From: an uncultured Bacteroidales bacterium
GTDB taxonomy: Bacteria; Bacteroidota; Bacteroidia; Bacteroidales; Paludibacteraceae
Reading direction: 5' to 3'
DNA: 49,951 nucleotides
Assembly: GCA_946403215.1 (NCBI GenBank)
Contig: CAMIZG010000009.1
Location: 1 to 49,951 of the forward strand
Below are positions 17,650 to 26,722 of the stretch, piece by piece (the first letter of the stretch is position 1; each line of letters begins with the position of its first letter). The translations under genes were made by a program, and so were the position numbers. A model generated the notes under the pieces. That model did no database searches. It was not told the origin of the DNA and was given only the letters and a program-made list of their open reading frames with translations.

Positions 17650-18333
17650 TTAGCGGTCGGACAGATGTATCTTTGTCCCATAGCACAAATCGCCAGCGTC
17701 ACCCAAACCGGGAACGATATATTTCTTCTCGTTCAGTACCGGATCAATCGCTGCACACCACAGAGTCACATCCTCACTATCGTTGAGCGACTTGCGCAGA
17801 CAATCTATTGCCTCGGGGGTGCCGATGGCGCAGCACAGATGCGTGTGTCGCGGTGTGCCGTGACGAAGCAGCGCGAGGTAGCCCACCTCCATTGACATGC
17901 CGGTGGCCAGCATGGGGTCAACGAGTATAAGCGTCTTGCCTTCAATATCCGGCGCTGCCATATACTCAGCTACAATCTCCAGCTCCTGCTTGCCGTCAAC
18001 GATGCGACCGGCACGACGATAAGCACTCAAGAAAGCGTTTTCTGCCCGGTCGAAGATGTTCAAAAATCCCTGATGCAACGGCAAACCGGCACGCAGGATA
18101 GTTCCCAGAACAATGCGGTCGGTGATTTGCGGAACAGTGGCAACACCCAGCGGCGTGGTCACATCCTTGGGTGCGTAGTTGAGGCGCTTGCTTACCTCCA
18201 CCGCCATGAGTTCACCTATGCGTTCAATATTACGGCGGAAACGCAACGGATCACCCTGGATGTTCACATCGCGAATCTCGGAGATGAACTGGTGGAGAAC
18301 ACTGTTGTTCTCCGATAAGTTAATGACTTGCAT
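17650..18333 (-). CDS. upp: Uracil phosphoribosyltransferase
   Basis: A 227-residue UPRT that converts uracil and PRPP to UMP in pyrimidine salvage. The PRPP loop is LILVDPMLATGMSME near residue 140 and the C-terminal uracil-binding signature is YIVPGLGDAGDLCYGTK. ILRAGLPLHQGFLNIF is the other conserved block. The loop reads ATGMS rather than the ATGGS seen in many phyla; I recall variation at this site in Bacteroidota relatives. Start MQVINLSENNS is the natural one, 3 bases downstream of the coiled-coil gene stop. Full length. Confidence 0.96.
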   Translation of the reverse strand: MQVINLSENNSVLHQFISEIRDVNIQGDPLRFRRNIERIGELMAVEVSKRLNYAPKDVTTPLGVATVPQITDRIVLGTILRAGLPLHQGFLNIFDRAENAFLSAYRRAGRIVDGKQELEIVAEYMAAPDIEGKTLILVDPMLATGMSMEVGYLALLRHGTPRHTHLCCAIGTPEAIDCLRKSLNDSEDVTLWCAAIDPVLNEKKYIVPGLGDAGDLCYGTKIHLSDR

Positions 18334-18336
18334 AGC

Positions 18337-18975
18337 TTATTTTTGTGATTTTACGTTTTTCGTCTCCGACTTGATGATATCACGATTAGCCTTAAGAGTA
18401 GACTCCAGTTGCTTAAGGTCAGTCTCCTTGTTGGTGAGCTCGTTGTTGTATCCGATCAAGCTGGTGCGGATCTGCTGAACCTGAACCAGGTGATTTGACA
18501 CCTCTGTCTGGCGGGCAGTCGTACCGTTGATAGCTTCGTCCAGACCTTGCCGTTGAGCCTGCAATGACTGAATGCTCTTGGCTCTGGTGTCAGTGTCTAT
18601 GTCAATGGCTGAGTTGAGGTAACGGTGCTGCTTGTCGATCATCTCTTTGAGTTTGTTAAGCTCGCTCAGCTCTTTTTCCGACAGCGATTGCAGACTCTTG
18701 AAGGAACCTTCAGCCTTGTCGGCATACGAGGACATTTGTTTGTAATAGTCCTTTTCGGCCTTCAGTTGTTTCTGCAGGTCAGAAAGCATCTTTGAGTCAT
18801 CTTTCATCAACTTGTCAAGGCGCTGAAGTTCCAGCAGGTAGGCAGATCCCTGATACGTCGCACGCATCGTGTCAAGATTAAACTCTGTCAACTTGAAGGT
18901 AATAGGAATAACGCGTTGAGCTGACATTGACATCGAAATCATCACCATAAGGGTGAAAAGAATTGTTTTTTTCAT
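18337..18975 (-). CDS. Secreted coiled-coil protein, hypothetical
   Basis: A 212-residue protein with a signal peptide (MKKTILFTLMVMISMSMSAQ) and a mature part that is mostly predicted coiled coil: long runs of Leu heptads with Lys, Glu and Gln, such as LDKLMKDDSKMLSDLQKQLK, SLSEKELSELNKLKEMID and TNKETDLKQLESTLKANRD. No known domain is recognised. It is probably periplasmic. It is the first gene of the unit with upp, vanZ-like and dprA and has its own promoter at 19039-19070. Function unknown. Confidence 0.85.
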   Translation of the reverse strand: MKKTILFTLMVMISMSMSAQRVIPITFKLTEFNLDTMRATYQGSAYLLELQRLDKLMKDDSKMLSDLQKQLKAEKDYYKQMSSYADKAEGSFKSLQSLSEKELSELNKLKEMIDKQHRYLNSAIDIDTDTRAKSIQSLQAQRQGLDEAINGTTARQTEVSNHLVQVQQIRTSLIGYNNELTNKETDLKQLESTLKANRDIIKSETKNVKSQK

Positions 18976-19038
18976 ATTTTTGGTATTTAAAAGTATATTT
19001 ATTTCGCAGGTTTGTCAATAATTTTCATTTTGAGCATG

Positions 19039-19070
19039 CAAAGATACAAAAAAATTTGGTAATTTGCAAA
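19039..19070 (-). promoter_or_regulatory. Leftward promoter for the coiled-coil/upp/vanZ/dprA unit
   Basis: Minus strand TTTG (19067-19070), 20 bases, TATCTTTG (19039-19046). The -33 box sits in TTTGCAAA. It overlaps a rightward promoter (19055-19086), so the two transcription units share control DNA. Confidence 0.87.
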
Positions 19071-19086
19071 AAAAATTGTAACTTTG
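19055..19086 (+). promoter_or_regulatory. Rightward promoter for the exonuclease-Sua5 unit
   Basis: Plus strand TTTG (19055-19058), 20 bases, TAACTTTG (19079-19086). It matches the phylum consensus and overlaps the divergent leftward promoter. A start site near 19093 precedes the ATG at 19117 and rules out the in-frame TTG at 19084. Confidence 0.83.
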
Positions 19087-19116
19087 TACGATTTTATTGA
19101 ATTTGTCATCAAATTA

Positions 19117-20367
19117 ATGGATCATATTAAGCAATTTGTACACCATATTTCAAAAGAACTGGTCAATTTAATGCCTCTTGCGCAGTTCGATGGCGAGACA
19201 ATTATTGTTGATCAGCCGCAGCAGGTTGACGAGGCTGTCAAGTACCTGCAGGCTTGTTCTGTTCTGGGTATTGACACTGAGGCAAGGCCGTCGTTCACTC
19301 GCGGCATTCACTATCCTACCGCTTTGGTGCAGATCGCTGATGAGCATCGTTGTTATCTGTTCCGCCTCAATAAGATTGGCATGCCGGCTTCGCTTGCCAA
19401 GTTGTTCAGCAATAGAAGCATCTGCAAGGTAGGACTCGCTTTCAAGGACGACTTGAACGGGCTCCGACGCCTGCATGACTTCAAGCCGCAGAACTGCGTC
19501 GAACTGCAGTCGCTCGTGGGCAGGTACGGGATATTGGATCTTAGCCTGCAAAAGATATTCGCCATCATTTTCGGCAAGAAGATTTCCAAATCGCAGCAGC
19601 TCACCAACTGGGAGGTGGACACCCTTACTCCTGAGCAGGCACGTTACGCCGCTACGGATGCGTGGGCTACGCTGCTGATCTATGAAGCGCTTCTTGACAG
19701 CGAACCGCTACCCAAGCGCGAGGCAGAACAACTCAAGTCGGCGGAGCGCGAGGCGCAGATCCAACATCAGCTCGACATTAATATGCACAAGGATATAGAC
19801 AAAGCGGTGGAGGTCCTGCTGAGCGGTGGCGTCATCCTTTATCCTACTGACACTGTTTGGGGCTTGGGCTGCGATGCGACGAACGATCAGGCTGTGGACA
19901 AACTCTTCCGACTCAAGCAGCGCGAGAGCGGGAAAGCTGTACTGGTATTAGTGGACTCCATCGAGCGCATCCTAGACTATACGCAGACTTTAACCGAGAC
20001 TGCCGGCCAACTCTTAGAGGCCTCGAAACCTGAAGAGGGAGATGCACCCAAGCCGCTCACCATCATCTATCCCGATGCACGCAATGTGTCAAAAGCCATC
20101 ATGGCCGAAGATGGTAGTTTGGGAATTCGCGTTACGTACGAGAAGTTCTCCAGCCTGCTCTGCCGCCAACTGGGTAAACCTGTCGTTTCTACCTCGGCGA
20201 ACTTTGCCGGCCGACCGACGCCCAAAGCCTTTTGCGAGATTGACTCCAAACTGCTGGAAGCGGTGGACTATGTTTGTCATTCGCGCAGAGGCGAGAACAA
20301 ACCCGCCAAACCCAGTACCATCATCAAACTGGAGCCGAATGGCACCTTCAAAATTCTCCGCCCATGA
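19117..20367 (+). CDS. Fusion of DEDDy 3'-5' exonuclease and threonylcarbamoyl-AMP synthase (Sua5/YrdC/TsaC)
   Basis: A 416-residue protein with two domains that are normally separate genes. Residues about 30-195 form an RNase D-like exonuclease with all catalytic residues visible: D53 and E55 in GIDTEARPSF, D111 or D112 in GLAFKDDLNGL, and Y177/D181 in YAATDAW. Residues about 223-416 form a YrdC domain (GGVILYPTDTVWGLGCDAT, KPLTIIYP, KPVVSTSANFAGRPTP), which makes the threonylcarbamoyl-AMP used for t6A modification of ANN-decoding tRNAs. The linker (about 196-222) is charged and helical. Start is ATG 19117 or ATG 19171. The stop overlaps the next gene as ATGA. tsaB, a later t6A enzyme subunit, is at 29.9 kb. 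Confidence 0.93.
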   Translation: MDHIKQFVHHISKELVNLMPLAQFDGETIIVDQPQQVDEAVKYLQACSVLGIDTEARPSFTRGIHYPTALVQIADEHRCYLFRLNKIGMPASLAKLFSNRSICKVGLAFKDDLNGLRRLHDFKPQNCVELQSLVGRYGILDLSLQKIFAIIFGKKISKSQQLTNWEVDTLTPEQARYAATDAWATLLIYEALLDSEPLPKREAEQLKSAEREAQIQHQLDINMHKDIDKAVEVLLSGGVILYPTDTVWGLGCDATNDQAVDKLFRLKQRESGKAVLVLVDSIERILDYTQTLTETAGQLLEASKPEEGDAPKPLTIIYPDARNVSKAIMAEDGSLGIRVTYEKFSSLLCRQLGKPVVSTSANFAGRPTPKAFCEIDSKLLEAVDYVCHSRRGENKPAKPSTIIKLEPNGTFKILRP

Positions 20368-21635
20368 ACCTGCGACGTAAGCAACAACTCTCTTACCTGA
20401 TAGCCGATCTCATTAGTAGCGAACTGGTGTGGTTATGCTTCTTGGGATTCCGATGGATAGTTTATGAGGGACGTATGGCGTTTCTTGACGAGGTGCTGGT
20501 GCCGGCATTCAGTTTTTGGCGGCCGCTGATCGCTTATCCTATCGTTTGTGTTATTATATACTACCTAACGGGATATTATTTGCGTCCGTTCCAGAAACCA
20601 ATATGGCGTGAGTTCCTCCGAACGCTGATTGCGGCGGCTGTTATCTCGTTGCTCTTCTTCTTTGTGATCATCATCGATGATAATGTGCAGAACTACCGCC
20701 AATATTTAGTCTCCCTGACCGTATTGTTCGGCCTGCAGTTCACGCTCAGTTATCTGCCTCGCTTGGCAATTACGCTGTTAACGCGTCGCAGAGGTGTACA
20801 ACATACATGTGTCGTGCATTCTTTGGAAGAGGCGAAGAGCCTGCAAGTTAGTGAACTGGATGAAGTGATTATTGACCTGCCGACTAACTTTACAGATAGC
20901 CAGTTGTATGAAATCATCGCGTGCCTATATCCGCTCAAGTGCGAGATTTGCATGGTGCCGCGCGTGTACGATATATTGACTGGTGCTGCGCGAATCAGTC
21001 ACATTGACCGCCCCTCGCTCATCCGTATTACAGAGCATCACATGCTTGATGCTGAACTGTGTATCAAGCGCGCGTTTGATATTACCACCTCAGCTATTGG
21101 GTTGGTGCTCCTCTCGCCATTGTTGCTGCTCATCGCTCTGCAGGTTAAGTTGTCATCCCAAGGCCCGGTATTGTATGCACAGGAGCGTATTGGTCTGTAC
21201 GGTATCGCATTTCGCATCTATAAGTTCCGCAGTATGATAGATCATGCAGAGGAAGATGGTGTTCCGCGTATTACGAGCGAAAACGATCCTCGTATCACCA
21301 AATTAGGGCGCTGGCTGCGCAAGTACCGGCTTGACGAACTGCCACAGTTGTGGAACATACTGCGCGGAGACATGTCAATCGTTGGTCCCAGACCCGAACG
21401 GTTATACTTCATCAAGCAGATCATGGACCAGGCGCCCTACTACTGCCTGCTGTACAAAGTGCGTCCAGGACTGACCAGCTGGGGCCCGATCCGTGTAGGC
21501 TATACGGACACCATGGCTAAGATGATCGAGCGCCTGAACTGCGATATAGTGTATATAGAAAATATGTCGCTCCTTCTCGACCTGAAGATCATGTTCTACA
21601 CCATTGGAGTTATCCTCAAGGGCAAAGGACAATAA
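20364..21635 (+). CDS. Undecaprenyl-phosphate sugar phosphotransferase (bacterial sugar transferase family)
   Basis: A 423-residue membrane enzyme. The N-terminal third has about four membrane segments (LVWLCFLGFRWIVY, PLIAYPIVCVIIYYLTGYY, LIAAAVISLLFFFVIII, YLVSLTVLFGLQFTLSYL), then a soluble region. The C-terminal catalytic domain begins KRAFDITTSAIGLVLLSPLL and carries FRIYKFRSM, LGRWLRKYRLDELPQLWNIL and GDMSIVGPRPER, all diagnostic. Such enzymes move a sugar phosphate from a nucleotide sugar to undecaprenyl phosphate, the first step of capsule, O-antigen or exopolysaccharide synthesis. No other polysaccharide gene adjoins it. Its ATG overlaps the upstream fusion stop as ATGA. Confidence 0.94.
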   Translation: MNLRRKQQLSYLIADLISSELVWLCFLGFRWIVYEGRMAFLDEVLVPAFSFWRPLIAYPIVCVIIYYLTGYYLRPFQKPIWREFLRTLIAAAVISLLFFFVIIIDDNVQNYRQYLVSLTVLFGLQFTLSYLPRLAITLLTRRRGVQHTCVVHSLEEAKSLQVSELDEVIIDLPTNFTDSQLYEIIACLYPLKCEICMVPRVYDILTGAARISHIDRPSLIRITEHHMLDAELCIKRAFDITTSAIGLVLLSPLLLLIALQVKLSSQGPVLYAQERIGLYGIAFRIYKFRSMIDHAEEDGVPRITSENDPRITKLGRWLRKYRLDELPQLWNILRGDMSIVGPRPERLYFIKQIMDQAPYYCLLYKVRPGLTSWGPIRVGYTDTMAKMIERLNCDIVYIENMSLLLDLKIMFYTIGVILKGKGQ

Positions 21636-21673
21636 CCCATCGCATCTGATGTTTGATAACTGATTTCTATCCC

Positions 21674-21847
21674 ATGACATACGACCAAGCCATCAAACGC
21701 ATCGAACAGATTGTTCGCGAACTGGAACAAACGGAGGCGCTCTCCGTTTCCGAATATAAGAAAAAAGCAACAGAAGCCAGAGAACTCCTCAGCTTCTGTG
21801 AATCCCAACTCGTTGAGTTGGAGCGTGATCTTACGGAACAATCCTAA
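21674..21847 (+). CDS. xseB: Exodeoxyribonuclease VII small subunit
   Basis: A 57-residue protein matching XseB: MTYDQAIKRIEQIVRELE, then YKKKATEARELLSFCESQL. It forms a helical hairpin that multimerises on XseA to degrade single-stranded DNA. Length is typical for Bacteroidota. The start is the ATG at 21674 after a spacer carrying TGTTTGATAACTGATT. xseA is not in the window. The gene converges with ybeY, with 17 bases between stops and no clear terminator. Confidence 0.93.
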   Translation: MTYDQAIKRIEQIVRELEQTEALSVSEYKKKATEARELLSFCESQLVELERDLTEQS

Positions 21848-21864
21848 ACTTGTTCCCGTCTGGT

Positions 21865-22308
21865 TTATTCCTGCTTGCTTTCGAGCAGCGCAAGTGCATG
21901 TTCCTCTTTGCGCGTCATCTCGGCTTTGGTCTCAGGTGTCTTGTCGGCCTGACCTGTCAGGTGCAGCAATCCGTGCGCAAGGATACGTACCAATTCTCTT
22001 TCTGCCGACACGCCGACTTCTCTTGCGTTGCTCTGTACTGTTTCCCACGAGATAAAGATGTCGCCATTGACGCACGTTGGCGTAGTGTAGTCAAAGGTGA
22101 TCACGTCTGTGTAGTAATCGTGCCCCAGGAACTCACGGTTCACAGCCAACTCCTTCTTGTCAGAGCATAGGATATAGGTCAGTTCGCCTATCCTGAATCC
22201 ATAGTAGGCTGCTACCTGACGAAGCCAGCGTTGCAGGTGTGCTGCCTGCTCGTCAAGCAGAGCTATGCGCTCCTCGCCCAATGAACTATCGAGGATGAAG
22301 TGAATCAT
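21865..22308 (-). CDS. ybeY: Endoribonuclease YbeY (rRNA maturation factor)
   Basis: A 147-residue UPF0054 protein. YYTDVITFDYTTPTCVNGDIFIS is the family core and RILAHGLLHLTGQADKT the metal site. The usual HxxxHxxxxxH pattern reads H-x3-H-x5-D here; I recall Asp in place of the third His in other Bacteroidota. YbeY acts in 16S rRNA 3' end processing and ribosome quality control. The ATG at 22308 overlaps the upstream stop by one base (TAATG), giving normal length. It is the last gene of a run that starts at tsaB. Confidence 0.94.
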   Translation of the reverse strand: MIHFILDSSLGEERIALLDEQAAHLQRWLRQVAAYYGFRIGELTYILCSDKKELAVNREFLGHDYYTDVITFDYTTPTCVNGDIFISWETVQSNAREVGVSAERELVRILAHGLLHLTGQADKTPETKAEMTRKEEHALALLESKQE

Positions 22309-23540
22309 TAGTGGAAGAACAAGTATGCGAGCAGTATGGCGGATATTATACCTGCCAGGTCTGCCAATAACCCGCACGCGAGCGCGTAGCGCGTATCCTT
22401 AATATTTACACTGCCGAAATACACTGCCAGAATATAGAACGTTGTATCCGTTGAACCTTGCAATATACTTACCAGCCTGCCTACAAACGAGTCAGCGCCA
22501 TACTGTACCATAGCATCCACCATCAATCCGCGTGCGCCTGAGCCCGATAGTGGGCGCATGAATGCTGTAGGCAGTGCAGGTACAAAATCCGTGTTTAGCC
22601 CCATGGTGGCAAAACACCATGCAAGGCCGTCCACCAGCAGGTCCATCGCGCCGCTCGCGCGGAACATGCCGATAGCTACGAGCATCGCTATCAAGTATGG
22701 GATGATACCTATTGCTGTGCCGAAGCCTCCTTTAGCACCTTCGATAAACGAGTCATAGACGTTCACATTCTTCACTAAGCCCGCTATGATGAACCAGCAG
22801 ATCACTCCCAGCAGCAACACGGCTGCCAGCACAGCCGACCAGCGGCTTACGGCCTCTTGCGGGAAGTACATGGCTGCTGCTATTACACCTGCAACAAACA
22901 GCGTCAGCCCCCCCAAAGTGCCCAGGATCACTCTGTCCCACAGGCTAATGTGCTGCGCGATGGCTACTGCCACTACGCCTGTGATGGCAGCAAAGTATGT
23001 GGCCAGCAGAATAGGCAGGAACACATCGGCGGGGTTAGCAGCGCCGAGCTGTGCGCGGTAGGTCATGATGCTTACCGGAACCAGCGTCAAACCGCTTGTT
23101 ACCAGTACCAGGAACATGATCATCGGGTTAGAGGCACGCGACTTGTCGGGGTTCGTTTCCTGCATCTCGCGCATGGCTTGCAGACCGAGTGGCGTAGCTG
23201 CATTATCGATGCCGAGCATTGTAGCGCTGATGTTCATCAGCATGGAGCCGAATGCCGGATGCCCCTTTGGCAGATCCGGAAAGATACGCGTGAAGAACGG
23301 ACTCACGCAGCGTGATAATTGATTTACTACGCCGGCATGCTCGCCTATCTTCATTATGCCCATCCAAAGCGACAGCACACCTGTCAGACCGATGCTTATC
23401 TCAAAGCCGGTCTTCGCACTCGCAAACGTTGAGTCCAGGATAGCCGACATCACGCCCGCATCACCCATCACCAGCCACTGTACCAGTCCGACCAATACAG
23501 CTACCAGAATTAATCCTATCCAAATATAGTTCAGTGCCAT
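22308..23540 (-). CDS. Double Gate-domain membrane protein (SpmA-SpmB type fusion)
   Basis: A 410-residue polytopic membrane protein with about ten hydrophobic segments and two nucleoside-recognition (Gate) domains. The first half resembles SpmA (GVLSLWMGIMKIGEHAGVVN, MLMNISATMLGIDNAATPLG) and the second half SpmB (GGFGTAIGIIPYLIAMLVAI, LPTAFMRPLSGSGARGLMVD). In spore formers these are two spore-maturation proteins; in Bacteroidota they are fused and the role is unknown, perhaps transport. ATG 23540 gives MALNYIWIGLILVAVLVGL; an extension to 23630 lies in the upstream gene and is unlikely. Confidence 0.9.
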   Translation of the reverse strand: MALNYIWIGLILVAVLVGLVQWLVMGDAGVMSAILDSTFASAKTGFEISIGLTGVLSLWMGIMKIGEHAGVVNQLSRCVSPFFTRIFPDLPKGHPAFGSMLMNISATMLGIDNAATPLGLQAMREMQETNPDKSRASNPMIMFLVLVTSGLTLVPVSIMTYRAQLGAANPADVFLPILLATYFAAITGVVAVAIAQHISLWDRVILGTLGGLTLFVAGVIAAAMYFPQEAVSRWSAVLAAVLLLGVICWFIIAGLVKNVNVYDSFIEGAKGGFGTAIGIIPYLIAMLVAIGMFRASGAMDLLVDGLAWCFATMGLNTDFVPALPTAFMRPLSGSGARGLMVDAMVQYGADSFVGRLVSILQGSTDTTFYILAVYFGSVNIKDTRYALACGLLADLAGIISAILLAYLFFH

Positions 23541-23541
23541 A

Positions 23542-25092
23542 TTATGCAAATTTTTCCCAGCCGTCGAAGATCTCGGTGCCATAAATATTGTTCTCATCCG
23601 GCTCATGCAGCGGTGTCCATATTTGTGCAAAGAACGGGTTGTGCTTTGCTACCTCGTCCCAGTGCCAGGGGCGCTCTTCGTCCTTGCCTCTGTAGGGGAA
23701 AGGCATATCGCCGGGTGCCCAGTGTCCGCCTAATAGGATGAGTCTCGGTGTGGCCTCGAAGGTCTCACCTGTCGCCGACTGCCACTTGAGCGGCGTGTCC
23801 CAAAGTTCAAGCCCGCTGGGCTGTTCGGTCTCTGTCAGCAGTTTGCCTCCGCGGAAAGCCGCCGCTTTTTGCAGGTCGGCAATGGTCAGTTTGTTCATCG
23901 GTTTCGACTCGTCATAGCCGTGGTCAAGAAGCACAGCCTCGCGGCTGTTGTGACTCAGGTCAATGTGCTTCCAGTCGGGAATTTGCTTGTACGCTTCGAG
24001 GCTGCCGTAGTAGGCGTGGATACGTGGCTCAATGTTGTGACGGATCCACCACTGTGGGCCATGCTCCTTGCTGTATGCTAACTTGCGCATAGCTAACTTG
24101 ACTATGTGCGGCACCAATTTGGCGGCTTTCGTGACGCGCGCTATACGTATAGCTTTGGGTACACTCGGCGATTTGGCCATCAGTGCGAAATACTCCTTGA
24201 CTGGTATGTTAGCGCGGAAGGGGATGATCTCGTTCAACTTGTCGCTATCCAGGTACCACATACCATGGAAGTTACGCGTGGTGAACCACTTGGTCTCAAA
24301 GATCTGCTCTGGCCTGGGACATCCGATGGCATCTAGCAGCAAGCACTCAAACTCATAGTTCGACAATCTATACTCCTCGCCCGAACCTATGTTGTAGTAG
24401 TTCTTCCAGAACGTGTCAGGCACTTCGTCACGGCACACGCCTTCGAGCAGCCTGCCGCTGTCCTCCACCGTAGCCCACTCCAGCACGCCGCGGATAGGCA
24501 CGTGGAACATGATCGGGTCGTAGTTTTTCAGGATAGCCGGGTAGAGGATGCCTGATTGCCGGAGACTAACCCACTGCTTGATTGGTGAGTTGGTGATGAT
24601 GCGCTCCGCCATCGCTTTGGTGATGCCATAGTGATCATACGCCGATACGCATATAGGGTCGCCTGTTCTGCCCCAGTGCAGCGGTTCGCGGCGGTCGCCC
24701 ATCTGCGCCACACTGCCGATGTACACCACTTTGGGCTGCTTGTCTCGCGGCTGTGCCAGCACGGCATCGCGCACGTGGAGGGCGGCCGAGATATTCGTCT
24801 TGAAGGTGGCTTTAGGCCTATAGTCGGCAGCTGGCGAAACCAGTCCGCCTACGTGCAGCACTATATCACAACCCGCTACACCCTTGAGCACATCCTCGTA
24901 TCGAGTCAAATCACCCCAGATGACGTTCAGCGACGGGTACTGCGACATGAGCGGCTCAAGCAACTCTTTGTTCTTCGTGCTCGGACGAGCCAGCACGCGT
25001 ACATCGTAACGCTCAGGATAACGGAGCAGTTCGTTCATGCCGGCTTGCCCCATCGTGCCGGTCGCTCCTGTCAGGAAAATTACTTTCTTCAT
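23542..25092 (-). CDS. NAD-dependent epimerase/dehydratase-like protein with C-terminal extension
   Basis: A 516-residue short-chain extended dehydrogenase. MKKVIFLTGATGTMGQAGMN is the Rossmann start (GxxGxxG), VVYIGSVAQMG the catalytic Ser region, and YDHYGITKAMAE the YxxxK pair. The fold takes about 330 residues. A further 180 residues rich in Trp, His and Pro (QWWIRHNIEPRIHAYY, HIDLSHNSREAVLLDHGYDE) are unlike classical UDP-sugar epimerases. The substrate is unknown. Its ATG overlaps the antiporter stop as ATGA. Confidence 0.87.
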   Translation of the reverse strand: MKKVIFLTGATGTMGQAGMNELLRYPERYDVRVLARPSTKNKELLEPLMSQYPSLNVIWGDLTRYEDVLKGVAGCDIVLHVGGLVSPAADYRPKATFKTNISAALHVRDAVLAQPRDKQPKVVYIGSVAQMGDRREPLHWGRTGDPICVSAYDHYGITKAMAERIITNSPIKQWVSLRQSGILYPAILKNYDPIMFHVPIRGVLEWATVEDSGRLLEGVCRDEVPDTFWKNYYNIGSGEEYRLSNYEFECLLLDAIGCPRPEQIFETKWFTTRNFHGMWYLDSDKLNEIIPFRANIPVKEYFALMAKSPSVPKAIRIARVTKAAKLVPHIVKLAMRKLAYSKEHGPQWWIRHNIEPRIHAYYGSLEAYKQIPDWKHIDLSHNSREAVLLDHGYDESKPMNKLTIADLQKAAAFRGGKLLTETEQPSGLELWDTPLKWQSATGETFEATPRLILLGGHWAPGDMPFPYRGKDEERPWHWDEVAKHNPFFAQIWTPLHEPDENNIYGTEIFDGWEKFA

Positions 25093-26690
25093 TTGTTCTC
25101 TTTTATTTTCTTCCACACTTGCTTGATGTAGGAGCGCGTATGCTCAATCATCTCTCGTGTCGGGAAGCGCCTCTCCTCGGCTTGTTCCTCTTCTTTGTAT
25201 CGGTTGGCCATTTCTACATCGTTGTCCGTAAGCACAAGTAACTGATCGCCTTCCTGCAGTTCGCTTTGCCCGCTCGGGACAAAGAAGTCCTCGCCTCGGC
25301 GCACCATGATCACCAGTGTCTGTGGCGGCAGATTAATCTCGCGCAGATGTGAACCTTTCTCGAGCATGTCACCTTTCACTTCTATCTCCGTGGCTGAGGA
25401 TTGAATCTCTTCCGGCAGTTCGAGGTCGAAGTGTTCCAGTTTCTTGAGCTTAACAGGCTCAGTTGCCACTTGCAGGCGTTTGGCCATGCTCGACAAGCTG
25501 GTGCCTTGCGTTAATAGGGATACAATGGTGCATAGGAAGATGATGTTGAACAGCAGGTCAGCTTGGGGTACGCTCTCCGCCTTGCACATCACGGCGAAGA
25601 TGATCGGTACGGCACCCTTCAGACCTACCCAACTCATAAACAACTTATCCTTATGCACAAACTTCTTGAACGGCACCATGCACAGGTACACCGCTATCGG
25701 ACGGGAGATAAATGCCATCACTATACTGATAATCAGTCCGGCGAACAGTACGTGCCAGTTCAGCAACTCGTGCGGACGAACCATCAGGCCCAACATCAGG
25801 AACATCACCAATTGCGCCAGCCAGGTCAAACCATCGAAGAACGACTTGGTCTGATGCTTGCGGGTGAACTTGCTGTTGCCTATGATCAGGCCGCCCACAT
25901 ACACTGCCAGGTACGGATTGCCCTTCATGAAGTATGTCACGCTAAAGATGAAGATACACGCCGTGAGCACCATGATCGGGTACAGCGACTCATTCGACAG
26001 CCTGGCACGCCTCATCAGCTCCACCAGCCCTTTGCCGAAGAAGAAGCCGATGACCGTACCCATCACCAGTTGGATAACGATGGTCTGCACAATTTCCAAC
26101 CCCGGCACCGATGATTTAGTTGTCACCACGCCGATAAGGGTAGTGGTCAGCACGTATGCCATCGGGTCGTTAGCGCCGGACTCCAGCTCCAGCAGCGGAC
26201 GCAGGTTGTGCTTCAGACCGATGCCGTTCGTGCGCAATATGGAGAATACCGACGCAGAGTCGGTGGACGACATAGTAGCGGCTATCAGCAGTGCCATGCT
26301 CATCGATACGGACTGAAAGGCATTCAGCCAGCCGAATACGTAGAACAGGATGACGCCTGTTATCAATGCGGTGATCAGTACGCCTGCCGTGGCTAAGGTC
26401 ACACCCGGAGCAAACACCGGACGGATCTCGGTCAGTTTGGTGTCCATGCCGCCGGAGAACAGGATGATGCACAGGGCTATCGTACTCAGCGCCTCGGCTG
26501 TCTCGGTCTTGATCATATATCCGGCGCCGTCGTCGCTGAACAACGCACCTATTCCGTCCTGACCGAACAGCATACCAACAGCCAAGAACAGCAGCAGGGC
26601 AGGCACACCGAACTTATAACCGATCTTGTCGGTAAAGATGCTCGCAAAGAAGAGCAATGAGAGTACTAATAAAACAATTTCAACCTGCAT
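25089..26690 (-). CDS. Cation/proton antiporter, CPA1 NhaP2 type with TrkA-C domain
   Basis: A 533-residue transporter. About twelve membrane segments occupy residues 1-390, with the ion-site region MSSTDSASVFSILRTNGIG and ELESGANDPMAYVL typical of the NhaP2/CvrA K+/H+ antiporters. Residues about 420-495 form a TrkA-C (RCK-C) regulatory domain (REINLPPQTLVIMVRRGEDF, LQEGDQLLVLTDND). A charged helical tail ends the protein. It exchanges K+ or Na+ for protons across the inner membrane. It is 32 bases downstream of the thioredoxin-like gene and overlaps the epimerase start. Confidence 0.92.
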   Translation of the reverse strand: MQVEIVLLVLSLLFFASIFTDKIGYKFGVPALLLFLAVGMLFGQDGIGALFSDDGAGYMIKTETAEALSTIALCIILFSGGMDTKLTEIRPVFAPGVTLATAGVLITALITGVILFYVFGWLNAFQSVSMSMALLIAATMSSTDSASVFSILRTNGIGLKHNLRPLLELESGANDPMAYVLTTTLIGVVTTKSSVPGLEIVQTIVIQLVMGTVIGFFFGKGLVELMRRARLSNESLYPIMVLTACIFIFSVTYFMKGNPYLAVYVGGLIIGNSKFTRKHQTKSFFDGLTWLAQLVMFLMLGLMVRPHELLNWHVLFAGLIISIVMAFISRPIAVYLCMVPFKKFVHKDKLFMSWVGLKGAVPIIFAVMCKAESVPQADLLFNIIFLCTIVSLLTQGTSLSSMAKRLQVATEPVKLKKLEHFDLELPEEIQSSATEIEVKGDMLEKGSHLREINLPPQTLVIMVRRGEDFFVPSGQSELQEGDQLLVLTDNDVEMANRYKEEEQAEERRFPTREMIEHTRSYIKQVWKKIKENK

Positions 26691-26722
26691 GGTTTAACGG
26701 GACTTTCAATGAGTCGTGCCTG

